A stretch of DNA of 57,673 bases from Gnetum montanum (GCA_015680685.1 MNCI01005895.1:181636-239308); one strand, 5' to 3'. Positions 23,127-34,733 are shown, counted from the stretch's first letter. Translations and numbers: made by a program. Notes: a model not told the origin generated them from the letters alone.

Positions 23127-23342
23127 AACTCAACCATGCCACTAGGAGCATCATTTTTTTATCAAAACCTCTTGTTGCAGCACCTTGAAAGCATTCTCAA
23201 AAGTATCAAATGTCCATGGCTTTCTAATAAGAAACTCTTGTGTCTTTGTTGTAGATGAAGTAACCAGGGCTACCCCACCATAAGCTAGAGAAATATCTAC
23301 AATTGACACACCATTTGCTTTTGACTCTAGATAAACCCTCAT
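23127..23342 (-). pseudogene. Captured xanthine dehydrogenase exon piece in right B LTR
   Basis: Second copy of the XDH piece: MRVYLESKANGVSIVDISLA, YGGVALVTSSTTKTQEFLI, NAFKVLQQEVLIKK, then the same +1 shift at seven A and DAPSGMVEF. Residues NAFKVLQ are closer to plant XDH (NALKVLQ) than in the left copy. After GMVEF the sequence leaves XDH similarity. Confidence 0.87.
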
Positions 23343-23578
23343 GCCAACATTTTTTTACCCTATGACTCCAATTCTTGGAAGAAACATTTCATGACTTTGC
23401 ATACTACAGCCTCTTGAATTTCATTTCTATTCCAACTTCATGGTTAGTTAACTATTGCAGAATTTTTCACGAGAAAAAACATAATCCTCCTTCAACAGTT
23501 TCAGTTCATTAGGATTTTGTACCTCACCATTTGCAAATAAGTCTGCCTGTTCCATGAAATGGCCAAAATGTGCCAACA

Positions 23579-23583
23579 CATAA
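23579..23583. repeat. Target-site duplication of element B, right copy
   Basis: CATAA following TGCCAACA, matching 13756-13760. Confidence 0.9.
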
Positions 23584-24465
23584 CATACCTACAAACAATG
23601 CAGAAAATAGTGCAACTTGGAGGCTATGGTTTAGGACTACGTCTTCCCCTCTTTCAAGTAGGCTCAAGCATAGGTACAATTTTGGAGAATAATGCAAGTA
23701 TAAAAGAGATACAAATTTATGACTCTACTTATCAAAGAAATGTTGGAGCTAAGATGAAGGCTAATTTTGAGTTTTGAAGGCTTTTAGAGGCTATTAGAGA
23801 CTTTTCTTTAGTGTTACACTAGCTATGCTCTAGAGCGTAATGCAACACTTAGTCAAATTTTGTAAAATTTTATCTCTAGCACTGGTTATGCTAGCTATGC
23901 TTTAGAGTGTAGCAAGGAGACTTACAAAAAATTTGATAGAAACTATAGTTTTCCTTCATGCTATACTCGCTATGCTCTAGGGCGTATTAGGAGAGGTAGC
24001 GTTAGGAGTTAAAAAATTTTCCAAATGTCTCTTTCATGCTAAGCTAGCTTGACAACTTCTTACTTAACACTTAGGAAAAACTGATGACTGAAAAGTATGC
24101 TATGCTAGCTACACTCTAGAGCATAACTACCTAAGAGATAGAAAATTTGCCAAACTATTTCATCCATCCAAAGCAATCCTAACAACCTTTAGCTTGGCAC
24201 TTGGGCAAACTAGCCATGGAATTGTGTTTTACAATGGCTATGCTTTAGAGAGTACCAGGCAAAGTGAGAGCATAGCAGAATACTTACATAAATTTTTCAT
24301 GCAACTATTATTAACACTTAGATAATTTTGCAAAATAGGCCTTGATGCATGCTACACTAGCTATGTTGGGGAGTGTAGCACCAACACTCAGAAAAATTTG
24401 CCAAGTTTTGACACTTAGACAAATTTGTAGTTGAAGCGCTAAAGCCCAAAATTGGTGGTCTTTCA
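23584..24465 (-). repeat. Solo LTR X, right part
   Basis: Continuation of X after element B, aligned with Y 40420-41301 and Z 49650-50551 (acttggaggctatg, gtcaagcatagg). It ends AAATTGGTGGTCTTTCA, as Y and Z end GGTGATTCA and GGTGTTTCA. It contains the hairpin array at 23811-24380. Confidence 0.85.
23811..24380. repeat. Array of TATGCT...AGCATA hairpin motifs in X
   Basis: Six imperfect palindromes spaced about 70-140 bp: ctatgctctagagcgtaatg, ctatgctttagagtgtagc, ctatgctctagggcgtatt, ctacactctagagcataac, ctatgctttagagagtac and ctatgttggggagtgtagc, each often preceded by tatgctag. Equivalent arrays are in Y and Z. Confidence 0.75.
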
Positions 24466-24470
24466 ATGTC
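24466..24470. repeat. Target-site duplication of solo LTR X, right copy
   Basis: ATGTC immediately after TTTCA, matching 12856-12860. Confidence 0.8.
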
Positions 24471-24950
24471 CATGGTAATTTGTTATTTGGTTTGGATACA
24501 TGTTGGTTTTTGCATTTGGCAAGTACATATAATAACATGATACACATTTGACACAGCGTATTGTGTGTGCTAATCTCCCTGTTTGTGGTGATGGATGAAG
24601 TTGGCTAATCTTGGTTTTGACACTATTTGATGTATGGCTATTATGGCTATGTGTTTATAAGCTTGTCTACATGTAGGCTATTTATTTGTAAGCTTGTTAA
24701 TCTAAGATAATTTGCAAGTTAGCCATGCTCCTTCTAATGATTATGAGATTTGATTCATTTAGTGATTGGAGATGTTTCCAAGGTTTCACACTTAGTTTTA
24801 TACTAACAACCCATTTTATTTTTAGCCTATTTTATTAGGGAGGATATGGGATCCCTTGGAGGACTTGTTATGATGATACTATGTTTCAATTTTGAGCTTT
24901 GCTATTATATTTTGGATTTGTTAGCATTGTATTAGACATTAATTATTTTT
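24471..24950. other. Non-coding stretch
   Basis: AT-rich right flank of the X solo LTR. No gene or repeat recognised. Confidence 0.35.
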
Positions 24951-25345
24951 CTCCATTTATGGATTTCTAATGCATTATCTAGAATGCATGTGGTAAATTT
25001 CAGCATACCTCATGTGTAAGGTATGTGTGATTTTACTAATTTGTATGAACATGATGTTGATTTTGGGTAGGTTTGGAGGATCATCAAAGAGCTATTATTG
25101 AGTAGGATAGATTAGTGGAAGAAATATCATATTCAAGATGAGCTATTTTTTAAAAGTGAAAAGGTCTGTGTTCCTAATTGTGAATTTAGGAAAATTATTT
25201 TATTTAAAAATCATTATAGTGGCATGCTAGGCTACATGGGTAGGGATAAAAAATTGGAACTTGTAGATAGGCACTCTTTTTATATGTTATGAAAATTGAA
25301 GTATCAAAATTTGTGGAGTATTTGACTTTTCAAAATTTCAAAGAA
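24951..25345 (+). pseudogene. D-family integrase N-terminal fragment (D0), displaced
   Basis: Plus-strand sequence alignable with 27130-27530: ctagaatgcatgtggtaaat, gagctattattgagtag, atattcaagatgagctat, ggctacatgggtaggga and tttcaaagaaggtaaag all recur. It therefore represents the RNase H end and integrase zinc region of a second D copy, now fused in front of the D1 protease. Heavily stopped. Confidence 0.65.
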
Positions 25346-25379
25346 GGTAAAGGAGGTATAGAAAATGTTATTTCTTCTA

Positions 25380-27640
25380 GAGCACTTATTGGACTAGTTT
25401 TGGTAACTAATCCTCATCCTAAACCCTATAAAGTGCATTGGTTGCCTAGAGATTTCTCTTAAGAGGTGAGGGAATAACGTACTTTAAAATTTAAATTGGA
25501 AGTTTTCATGATGTTGTGAAGTGTGATATGCTTCCAATAGATTGTGCTGATGTATTTCTTTCTAGACCTTGGTATTTTGACAATGGTGCTTAAGTTGATG
25601 AAGTACGAAATGTATGGAGTGTAACTAGATTTGATAGAATTCATAAGTTAATTTCCATGGCTATTAAAGAATGAGGTGGAAGAGCTCACTTAATAATTTC
25701 TTAAACCTTTTAGGCGTGAGGGAATATGTTAAAAAACATGATGAAATAGGCTTTGGATTTGCTATTGTATCCACAATTTCTTCTAATCATGATGATATGC
25801 AAGTTGAACTTCTTACAGGTGTGCTAGGCTTGAAGGAGAAATTTTCCAAGGTATTGAAAGAGGAATAAGATGGATTACCACCAATGAAGAATGTATACCA
25901 TCAAATTGATTTCATCCTTGGTGCTACCATTTCAAAAGAGAAAGCATACCAGATGGCACCAAATCAGTGGGTTGAACTAAAAAGGTAAGTAAAGAAGTTA
26001 CAAATGGCTTCATGAGGGAATCCATTTTACCTTATGTAGTTCCAATGGTGCTAGTGTCAAAGAAGGATAGTGATGAATGGAGGATCTTCATTGATTTCAA
26101 AGTAGTGAATAAGATAACAGTGAGGTACAGGTTTCCTATTCCAATGATAGGTGATATCATTAATGTCCTTACCAATACAGAGATTTTTAGCAAAATTTAT
26201 TTGAAGAGTGGTTACCATCAAATTAGAATCAAGTTTGGTGATGACTGGATGATAAATTTCAAGACACAAAATGGATTTTTGAGTGATTGGTGATGCCATT
26301 TGGGCTCACAAATGCACCTGCTACATTCATGAGGTTCATGTACAATGTATTAAAATACCTAATTGGTAAGTGTTGTATCATCTTTTTTATGATATTTTGT
26401 TATATATCTCTAATGAGGAAGAGCACTTGGATCACTTGCAAATTGTATGTATTAAGTTAGAAGAGGAACAATTAGTGATCAATGTGAAGAAAAGTCATTT
26501 TTTAAAATGGAAAATCAAATATTTAGGACATGTGGTTTCTAAAAATCAAATTTAAATAGAAGCTATGAAGGTGAAGGCTATTAGGGATTGGCCAACTCCT
26601 AAGAATGTTGGGGAGGTAAGATCATGTCCTGGATTTGCAAGTTTTTATAAATGGTTCATAAAAATTTTCAATGGTATTTCTTAACCTATGTTTTCTTTAT
26701 TGAAGAAAAATAAATATTTTAGGAAGGATAATGAAACCCAAGGAGCTTTGACTTATTAAAACCAAAAATTACTAGTGAACTAGTACTTGCAATTTGAAAT
26801 ATTTAATATCTTTCTTAGGTGGAGATGGATGCAAGTGGTTGCCATTAGTGGGGTAGTTTCATATGTAGGTAGGCCTGTTTCTTTTTTTTTTCTAAAAAAT
26901 TACATGAGTCAAGGAAAAAATACAATGTATATTATAAGGTGTTGTATGCTATTCTTCAAGAAATCAAGCATTGAAGGCATTACTTGTTTCCCAAAGAGTT
27001 CACTTTGATGATAGACCACAAAGCACTAAAATTTCTAAATTCCCAAAAGAAGTTGAATGAAAAATACATGAAGTGGGTTGCACAATTACATGAGTTTAAT
27101 TTTCTATTAAAAGATAAACGAGGAAAAGCCAACATAGTGGTTGATGCATTGTCTAGGGTGCATGTGGAAAATTGTAGTGTACCTCATGTGGAAGGTATGG
27201 AAGATTCTACTGATTTTTATAAACAAGATGTTTATTTTGAAAAATATTAGAGGAGCTTCAAAGAGCCATTATTAAGTAGAATGGACTAATAGAAAGACTA
27301 TCATATTCAAGATGAACTATTATTTAAAAATGAAAAGGTATATGTTCCTAATTATGATTTTGGAAAAAAGATTCTATTTTGAATGCATTATAATAGCATG
27401 GCAAGTTACATGGGTAGGGATAAAACATTACAACATATGAATAGGGACTATTTTTTGCCTAGTATGCTAATTGAAGTGTCAAAATTTATGGAGTGTTTGA
27501 TTTATCAGAAGTTCAAAGGAGGTAAAGTAGTGAATAGGAGACATCTTAGGCTCATCATAGATGCCTCTCCAACATATCCAAATTTGATAGAAGACATCCC
27601 AAAAAGACCAGATATGACTTAAATGGGCAAGGAAACTTTT
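25380..27640 (+). pseudogene. D1 pol: protease, RT, RNase H, integrase N-terminus (broken)
   Basis: Plus-strand Ty3 pol of chromovirus type. The protease end (25380-25640) reads TNPHPKPYKVHWLPRDFS and later the RPWYFDNG motif. The RT (25671-26590) has [30 protein letters not shown] (the preceding Asp is Tyr) and FGLTNAPATF; the YxDD site is frameshifted. FSLLKKN marks the RT end. RNase H carries MDASG and, further on, MIDHKALKFLNSQKK and GKANIVVDALSRVH. The integrase zinc region (27383-27530) has YMGRDKTLQHMNRDYFLPSM, but the catalytic core is deleted and the LTR follows within about 20-100 bp. It is homologous to D2 in inverted orientation. Confidence 0.85.
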
Positions 27641-28099
27641 GAAATTGCCATTCGAAGTTTGAAAATAGTTGAAAAATGGGAGAAAAAGATGGAAACAATG
27701 GAGGATCTTTAGGTTGAGCTTGATGAATATTTCCTAGGGGTTGTATCTTGCTTAGTTAGTAAATATTGACTTGTTTCATGATTGTACCATTGAGAGTTAT
27801 GAGTGAGATGTCATGAGATATCAAGAGAGCACATGTGAAGAGTGAATAAGTATGTTGCCACTCTTGGTCAATTTTTTAAGCATTGGCCTAGTGTATCTTG
27901 TATCTTGTGAGTTGAGATCTTAGTCCTAGGTTGTGGGAGAGACTATCTCTTGGTTATGTTTTGCATTAAGAATAACCATTGTGTGGTTGTAGAACCTCAT
28001 GCTATGCATAATTGTTTAAGTGTTTTGAGAGGTTTTGTACATTTTGTGGGTTTTTGAACCTTGATATAATCTTCTCTTTGTTAATTGAAGATAGCTAGT
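27641..28099 (+). repeat. D1 3' LTR, truncated
   Basis: Matches the D2 LTR in reverse complement: gttgagatcttagtcctagg, attgtgtggttgtag, ttaattgaagatagctag. It stops at the D2 LTR edge. The start is set loosely where pol similarity fades. Confidence 0.65.
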
Positions 28100-28209
28100 A
28101 GAGTAGGTTTACTCCAATAATTAGATTACCTTCAATGAACTAAATCTAGATATTATGCAAAGACAAAATTTTTTGCTAGAAAATAATAAAACTAGCTATC
28201 TTCAATTAA
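28081..28209. repeat. Perfect 19-bp inverted repeat at D1/D2 junction
   Basis: ttaattgaagatagctagt (28081-28099) is exactly reverse-complementary to 28191-28209, separated by 91 bp. It is the core of the longer imperfect LTR inverted repeat. Confidence 0.95.
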
Positions 28210-29412
28210 TCTATTAGAAGGGTTCACACAACCTACAACATTCAAAACCTATCATAGTCAACCAATATTATAGAGCATGAGACTCTACAACCACACAATG
28301 GGTACTCTCAATATAAGAAACAACTAATAGAAATATCTCCCACTACCTAGGATTGAGATATCAACTCACAAGTGAGATACAAGAAAATAGAATACATAGA
28401 CCAACATACCACAACTAATCTTGAAGCTACAATCACCAATTTCACTCACCCAATGTGCTCACTCACTCTCTGCTGCTTAGCTCTTTACTCTTAAGAGCAT
28501 TTCTCTCCATCATCCTCATATCAACAATGATGAATACATCAATATTTAATTCAAACTGGAAGATAAGAATCCTAGAAATATTTCCTTAACTTACCATGAG
28601 GTTTTCTAGATTTTTTCTAAGTCTTCTCATCTTCTCCGATTCTGTTTCCATATTTTTCCATTCCATTCCATATGTTTTCCAAATTGGAATAGATGTTTTT
28701 AGAAGTTTTTCCATTTATCTGGATCATCTCTAGCTTTGTTAGGATGTCTCCTATGAAAGCCTAGCTATTTCTTTAGACATCTACTATTTTTTGAGGATGG
28801 TCAATCTGGTCTTGGGATATTCCAAATTCTAGTAGAACATCTTACCTAAGATGTCATCTACATAGTTGGTATGTGTTCACTACATTGTGCCAATTTATGG
28901 TGGGACATTCCACCTACAAGGGCCAAATACAAAAATGCCAATTTTCATGTTTGAAACCTTGGATGCCTTCAAACAAGTCCCAATAGATCTTGGAACCTCC
29001 TAGACTCATCAAAATGAGTTCAAAACACATTGAAATATGCAAAAAAATCCATGAATCATCGTCAACAAAAATTAACACAAGAAGGCACACAAAAATAGGA
29101 CACAGTTATCCAAGTTTCCTTTAGGTGCAAAACTTTCCAAAACAACTTGTCGGACAAGAATGAGGAAATTAGAAGAGGTGTTCCTATACCAGCTCTTCCA
29201 TCCTTTCAAAAGTAAACTTAGGTGAACAAGCGAGTAGGGGTTGAAGTGAATCCTCACTCAACAAGTTTGATCTCATAAACCCATATAACATCATTAGTAA
29301 ATTGATCCTTTCAATAGATTAAATATTTATTTCTCTTAACTTCCCAAGTGCTAGAAGCTTCCCTTCACTTGAGTGTGATTTCCTTCCTCTCCATATAAGG
29401 ATTGGATTAATA
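28099..29412 (-). repeat. 3' LTR of D2
   Basis: The left edge TAGAGTAGGTTTACTCC corresponds to TGGAGCACATTTACTCC at 34741. The right edge lies before aacccccttta, the reverse of a PPT TAAAGGGGGTT at about 29411-29422. It contains a reverse copy of the D1 LTR at 28191-28700. Confidence 0.7.
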
Positions 29413-29438
29413 ACCCCCTTTAACTCATTGATGCTACA

Positions 29439-32400
29439 CTATATGGTATCCTCATTAGCTGGTCCATAATAGTGCATAAGATTTAAAACATTAAACACAA
29501 ATGACATACCAACATGATTTGGTAAATCAATCTCAAAAGAATTATGATTAATCTTATTCTTGATTTTGAAAGGCCCCATCTTCTTAGCTTTCAATTTATA
29601 GAAGTTAACTTCCCTCAAATACTTCTCCTTTATGTGAATCCAAACCAAGTTACCAACAATAAAATTAGGCTTCCAATTGCCCTCATTTCTCTTGAGGACT
29701 CTCTCTTCAACCTTCTTCTTAAGATTTGATTTTACTTATGGATGGAGATCCCTCATCTCTTTTACAAAATTAGCACTAAGTTCAACTTTACCATAAAAGC
29801 TCTTCAAAGTGTCCACCATCTTTGGACAAAACCCATAGTTCACCTGAAATGGACTTTTGCTAAGAGTAACATGAAAAGAATTATTATACAAAAATTTAGC
29901 ATGACACAACAAATTTTCCTACCCATTTGACTAATTTTCTTGCAAACATCTCCATATGTTTAGCAAGGATTTATTCACCACCTCCATTTGGCCATCAGAT
30001 TATGGATGATATGCACTAGAAGAATTCAACTTTATTCCTAAAATCTTCCAAAGGAACCCTCAAAAATTACTTATGAACTTGGACTCTTTGTCACTAACAA
30101 TATTCAATGGAATACCATGCAGCTTCACAACATGATGGAAAAATAAATTTTCACATGAGATGCATCACTCACCTTCATTCATAAAATAAAATTTATCATG
30201 TTAGAGAAATTGTCCACAACAACAAAAATTTCATCTTTCAAATTCTTGGTCTTTGCAATAGTACTCACAAAGCCCATTGACATGTCTTCTCATGGACCTT
30301 TAGAAATTGGCAAAGGCATATAGTGTTCATCCACACCTTTACCTCCTTTGAACTTCTAACATGTTAAGTACTCCTTCATAAATTTTGAAATTCATGTTAC
30401 CATACTAGGTAAAAAGTAGTACCAATTTGCAAGTTCTAATGTTTTATCCCTGCACATGTGGCCTACCATGCCCCTACAATTCTTTTCAAAGAAAATATTT
30501 TTCCGAAAATCATAATTAAGAACATATACCTTTCCATTCTTAAATAAAAATTCATCTTGAATATGATAGTCCCTCCATTAGTCTATCCTATTAATCAATG
30601 GCTCTTTGAGGCTCCTCCAAACCCTCAAAATCAACATCATGCTCATACAAAGAAGAAAAATCACCCATACATTCCACATGAGGTACAATGAAATTCATCA
30701 CATGCACCTTGGATAATTCATCAACCACCACATAAACCTTCTCACTTTTGTGCTTTAACAAAAAATTGAACTCTTGTAACTATGCAATCCAATTCATGTG
30801 CTTTGCACTCAATTTCTTTAATGAGTTTAGAAATTGAAATGCTTTTTGGTCTCTCATTAAGATGAAATCCTTGGACAACAAGTAATGTCTCCAATGCTTG
30901 ATTACTTATAGAATAGTATATAAATCCTTCTCATATATACCATATTTTTTCCTTGAATCATTTATATTTTTAGAAAAGAATGCAACAAACCTATGTTCCT
31001 GTGAAAGTACCCTACTAATGGAATGTCCACTTGCATCCACCTCCACCTAAAAAAGCGTCTAAAAGACTGGAATTGCAAGCATTGGTTCATTGATAATATT
31101 TTATTCTAACAAGTTAAAGCTTCATTTTGTTTTATTATGCCATCTAAATTCCTTATTTTTCTTCAACAAAGAAAACATAGGCCATGAAATACCATTGAAA
31201 GTTTTTATGAGCTATATATAAAACCTTACTAAATCAAGGAATGATCTTACCTCTCGAACATATTTAGGAGTGAGCCAATCCCTTATAGCCTTCACCTTGG
31301 TAGCTTCTATTTGAATTTTCTTTTTAGAAACCAAATGACCCAAATATGTGATTTCCCTCTTGAAGAAATGACTTTTCTTCACATTGATCACCAACTGTGC
31401 CTCCTCCAACTTAAGGCACACCATCCTCAAGTGATCTAAGTTCTCTTGCTCATTAAAACTATACACCAAAATATTGTCAAAAAAGAAAATACAACACTTA
31501 CCAATCAAGTTCTTTATACATCATGCATCAACCTCATGAATAGATTTGGAGTATTCATGAGCCCAAATGGCATCATCAACGAGTCAAATAATCTAACTTA
31601 GTGTTTTGAAAGTTTTCTTCCACTCATCACTAATCCTGATTCTAATTTGATGGTACCCACTCTTCAAATCAATTTTCCTAAAAATTTCAACATTGATGAG
31701 TACATCAAGGATATCATCGATCCTTGGAATAGGAAACTAGTACCTCATTGTTATCCTATTAACTATCTTGGAATTAATGCACATCCTCCAGTCACTATTA
31801 TCCTTCTTTGGCACTAGCACCACTAGAGCTGCATAAGGTGAAATGGATTCCCTCATGAAGCCATTTGCATGTAATCCTTCTACTTACCTTTACAATTCAA
31901 CCCTCTGATTTGGTGTCATCCCACAAACTCTCTCATTTGAAATGATAGCCCTAGGAATAAATTCAATCTAATGTTGTGAATTTCTCATCAATGTAGTCTA
32001 TCCAACTTTTCCTTGAACACCTTGGAAAATTTCTCCTTCAAGCCTAGCACACCTATAGGAAGTTCAACCTGCACATCATGGTTAGTAGCAACTATTGTCA
32101 TAAAAACAAAACCAAAACTAGTTTCATCATGTTCCTTAATATATTTCCTCTCTCCTAGAAGAATTAAAGAAGCATTGAGTGAGCTTTTCTGCTTCACTTT
32201 TTCAACTGTCATAGGAATCAAATCATGGATTCCATCTAGTATAGAAACATTCCACACATTTCTTGCTCTATCAAGCTAAGCATAGTTGTCAAAATTCCAA
32301 GGTCTATCATGAATTACATTAGCAAAATCTATTGGAAGTACATCATACTTCACAACATCATGAAAAATTTCAATTTTAAATTTCAAGATATAGTGTTCCC

Positions 32401-32570
32401 TCACCTCTTAGAAAAAATATTTAGATAACTAATGGACATTATAGGGTCTCAAATGAGGATTAGTTAGCAAACCAAATTTGGCAAATATCCTAGAAAAAAT
32501 AACATTTTCATAGGCTTCTCTATCAATTAAAATATGAATCCATTTCCTAGTAAGAAAAAAACTAGCCCCA
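29439..32570 (-). pseudogene. D2 pol: protease, RT, RNase H, integrase (broken)
   Basis: Minus-strand Ty3 pol. The integrase C-terminus (29648-29439) is a clear GPY/F module: VWIHIKEKYLREVNFYKLKA, MGPFKIKNKINHNSFEIDLP, FNVLNLMHYYG. No chromodomain follows. The integrase core (29650-30560) is in pieces. RNase H is at about 30700-31060. The RT palm (31508-31212) has FFDNILVYSFNEQENLDHLR, where YVDD has become FFDN, then KKSHFFKREITYLGHLVSKK. The N-terminal RT covers 31900-31510. The protease end with RPWNFDNYA precedes 32257-31988. It is close to D1, so both are the same family; the RT active sites are dead in both. Confidence 0.85.
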
Positions 32571-32574
32571 ATCT

Positions 32575-33654
32575 AAAACAATAATTTCATATTAGGATGA
32601 TCTCCTCTATATACATTCATGATGAATGCACATGAATTTAATTTTGAAAAATAATTAATTTTTAGATCATTAGGATTACCTCTCTAAAGAGCTTGGCTTG
32701 ATATCTCCTCCATTTCCATGGAATGCACATTTTTTCCCTAGGTTGTCTTGTGATGTGGACATTCCCATTACCTATGTTTCCATTCCCCACATCTAAAGCA
32801 TTATAGTTTGAAGTTGTTTCCTTGACCCTTGCCTCTCTTGCCTTTGTCCTTCTTGGCATTGTCCTTCTCATTTCCTCTTTTAATCTTCTTATCCTAGCTA
32901 CCCTCATTGTCTTTAGATTTAGACTTGTATCCCTTCTCAAATCTAGATCCCTTTCCCTTCCCTTTAGAAGTATGTTTGCTTCTATTTCTGAATACATATA
33001 ATTTCTTCTTATCCTTGAGTGCCAAATCATAAGCCTCATCAAGGGTTTATGGCTCATAAAATAAAAACACTTACTAGTACACCATTTTGATATCTCCTAG
33101 GTTGAAGCTTGGTCATACTCCTCAAAGGTTACCTTAGCTTGATGGAATAGATTACAAATTTTGATGTAAAATTCCTTGACATCCTTGCTACCTTGGCTTT
33201 AAAATTTTAACTTTCTTGACATCCTTGTAACTCTACCTATGGAAGTCTTGAAGCATTTCTAAACACTCTTGCAAGCCTTGTCTCATGTTTGTTGTCAAGC
33301 TTGCTTGAAGAAGTATTAAACACCATTGGATCCCTTGGAGTTATTATTTGAGAAATAGGATTCCCTCCTATTGGAATCCTTGGATGATGATTATTTTACA
33401 CTTCAATAGCTAAATTTACCTTCCTCTTCATCCACTCCATTTCCCCCTAGCTGTGAAACATCTTCATTTAAATGTACATGCCCTTCACCTTCACAAGTCT
33501 AGATATGGATAGGACTAGCATTTTGGCCTACCTTCATGCTAATTTCATCTAATCAAGCAACCATCATCTAAAAAAAGGACTTCATGCTTTTCATGTCTCA
33601 ATTCAATGCTTGCAAATGTTTCTTCTTGGGTGCCATTTGAAAGTGATGGAATTC
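32575..33654 (-). pseudogene. D2 gag 3' half, duplication copy 1
   Basis: Minus-strand Lys-rich gag tail: DEAYDLALKDKKKLYVFRNR, then KHTSKGKGKGSRFEKGYKSK, followed by a CCHC zinc knuckle CFRCGEWKHR-stop-WEC (C-x2-C-x4-H-x4-C, with one stop codon inside). At the far end an ATG near 33638 gives MAPKKKHLQALN before a stop, a plausible gag start. This unit is contiguous with the protease. Confidence 0.75.
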
Positions 33655-34720
33655 AAAACAACAATTTCCTATCAGGATGATCTCCTCTATTTTCCATTCC
33701 CCATGAATATGCAAGAATTTAATTCAAAAACATCCTTAATTTTTAGAGCATTAGGATTACCTCTCTAAATAGCTTGGCTTGATATCTCCTCCACCTCCAT
33801 GGTTCACACATCTTTGCCCTTGGTTGTCTTATGATGTGAAATTTCCATTGCTTATGTCCTCATTTCTCATATTTGAAGCACTGTAGTTTGGATGAGTTGT
33901 TATCTTGACCCTTGCCTCCCTTGCCTTTGTCCTTCTTGAATTTGTCCTTCTCATTGTCTCTTTCAATCTTCTTATCTTAGTTTTCCTCCTTGTCTTTAGA
34001 TTTAGATTTGGATTCCTTCTTAGATCTAGATCCCTTCTCCTTCTTCTTAGAAGTATGTTTGCTCCTATTTCTAAATCCACCTAATTTCTTCTCACCCTTA
34101 AGTAACAAATCATAAGCCTCATTAAGGGTTTATCGCTCATAAAAGAAAACCTCTTATTGGTACATCATTTTGAAACCTCCTAAAAAGATTGAATCTTGGT
34201 CATACTCCTCATAGTTTACATTAGCTTGATGGAATAGATCACAAAATTTGATGTAAAATTCCTTAATATCCTTGTTACCTTACCTTCAGAATTTCAACTT
34301 CCTTGACATCCTTGTAACTGTACGTATGGATGTCTTGAAGAATGTCTAAATGCTCTCAAAATCCTTGCCTCATCTTCATTGTCAAGCTTTCCTGAAGAAG
34401 TATTGAACACCATTGGAGCCCTTGGAGTTCTTATTTAAGGAATAGGATTCCATCCCATTGGAATCCTTGGCTAATAATTTCTTACACTGCGATAGCTGAA
34501 TTTACCTTCCTCTTCATCCACCCCACCTCCACCTAGTTATGAAACTTCTTCATCTAAATGTACATGCTCTTCACCTCCATAGGTTTGGATATGGCTAGGA
34601 CCATCATTTTGGTCTACCTTCATGCTAATTTTATCTAATTAAACAACCATCATTTGGTAGGTCAACTCCATGTTTTCCATGTCTCAATTCAGAGCTTGCA
34701 CATGTTTCTTCTTACAACTA
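33655..34720 (-). pseudogene. D2 gag region, tandem duplication copy 2
   Basis: Second copy of the same about 1,080-bp unit (aaaacaacaatttcctatca versus aaaacaataatttcatatta). It has the same Lys-rich tail, but the zinc knuckle reads CFKYEKEDIS and is lost. Its 5' side runs straight into the PBS, without the MAPKKK start seen in copy 1. Confidence 0.75.
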
Positions 34721-34733
34721 GGCTTTGATACCA
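34720..34733 (-). other. Primer-binding site of D2 (tRNA-iMet type)
   Basis: Minus strand TGGTATCAAAGCCT, one base off the common plant PBS core TGGTATCAGAGCC that pairs with initiator tRNA-Met. It lies 7 bases from the LTR remnant. Confidence 0.75.

Larger units (their letters stand above)
13761..23578 (-). mobile_element. Complete non-autonomous LTR retrotransposon B (gag-pro only, giant LTRs)
   Basis: 9,818-bp element with CATAA duplications, LTRs of 3,673 and 3,867 bp, PBS, gag, protease and PPT, all in minus orientation. The outer ends form an 8-bp inverted pair TGTTGGCA / TGCCAACA. The internal region is only about 2.28 kb, including a 311-bp assembly gap. It codes for gag and retropepsin, with the PPT following about 190 bp after the protease stop, leaving no room for RT, RNase H or integrase. 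Eye alignment of the first 330 LTR bases gives about 24 mismatches (roughly 7 percent), so the insertion is old. LTR U3 contains captured alpha-tubulin and xanthine dehydrogenase pieces. Confidence 0.9.
19712..23578 (-). repeat. 5' LTR of B (right copy)
   Basis: Aligns end to end with 13761-17433. The inner end TATTAGCGAC corresponds to TGTTGGCAAC (transition-type decay). On the minus strand U3 runs 23578 to about 20920 with XDH, unknown-frame and tubulin pieces, then the 21-bp repeats and TATA box at 20941, then R-U5. Confidence 0.9.

Noticed and set aside
33829-34080. Arg-rich open frame on minus
   Set aside because: It is an out-of-frame reading of the Lys-rich gag tail; the gag frame continues the homology with copy 1.
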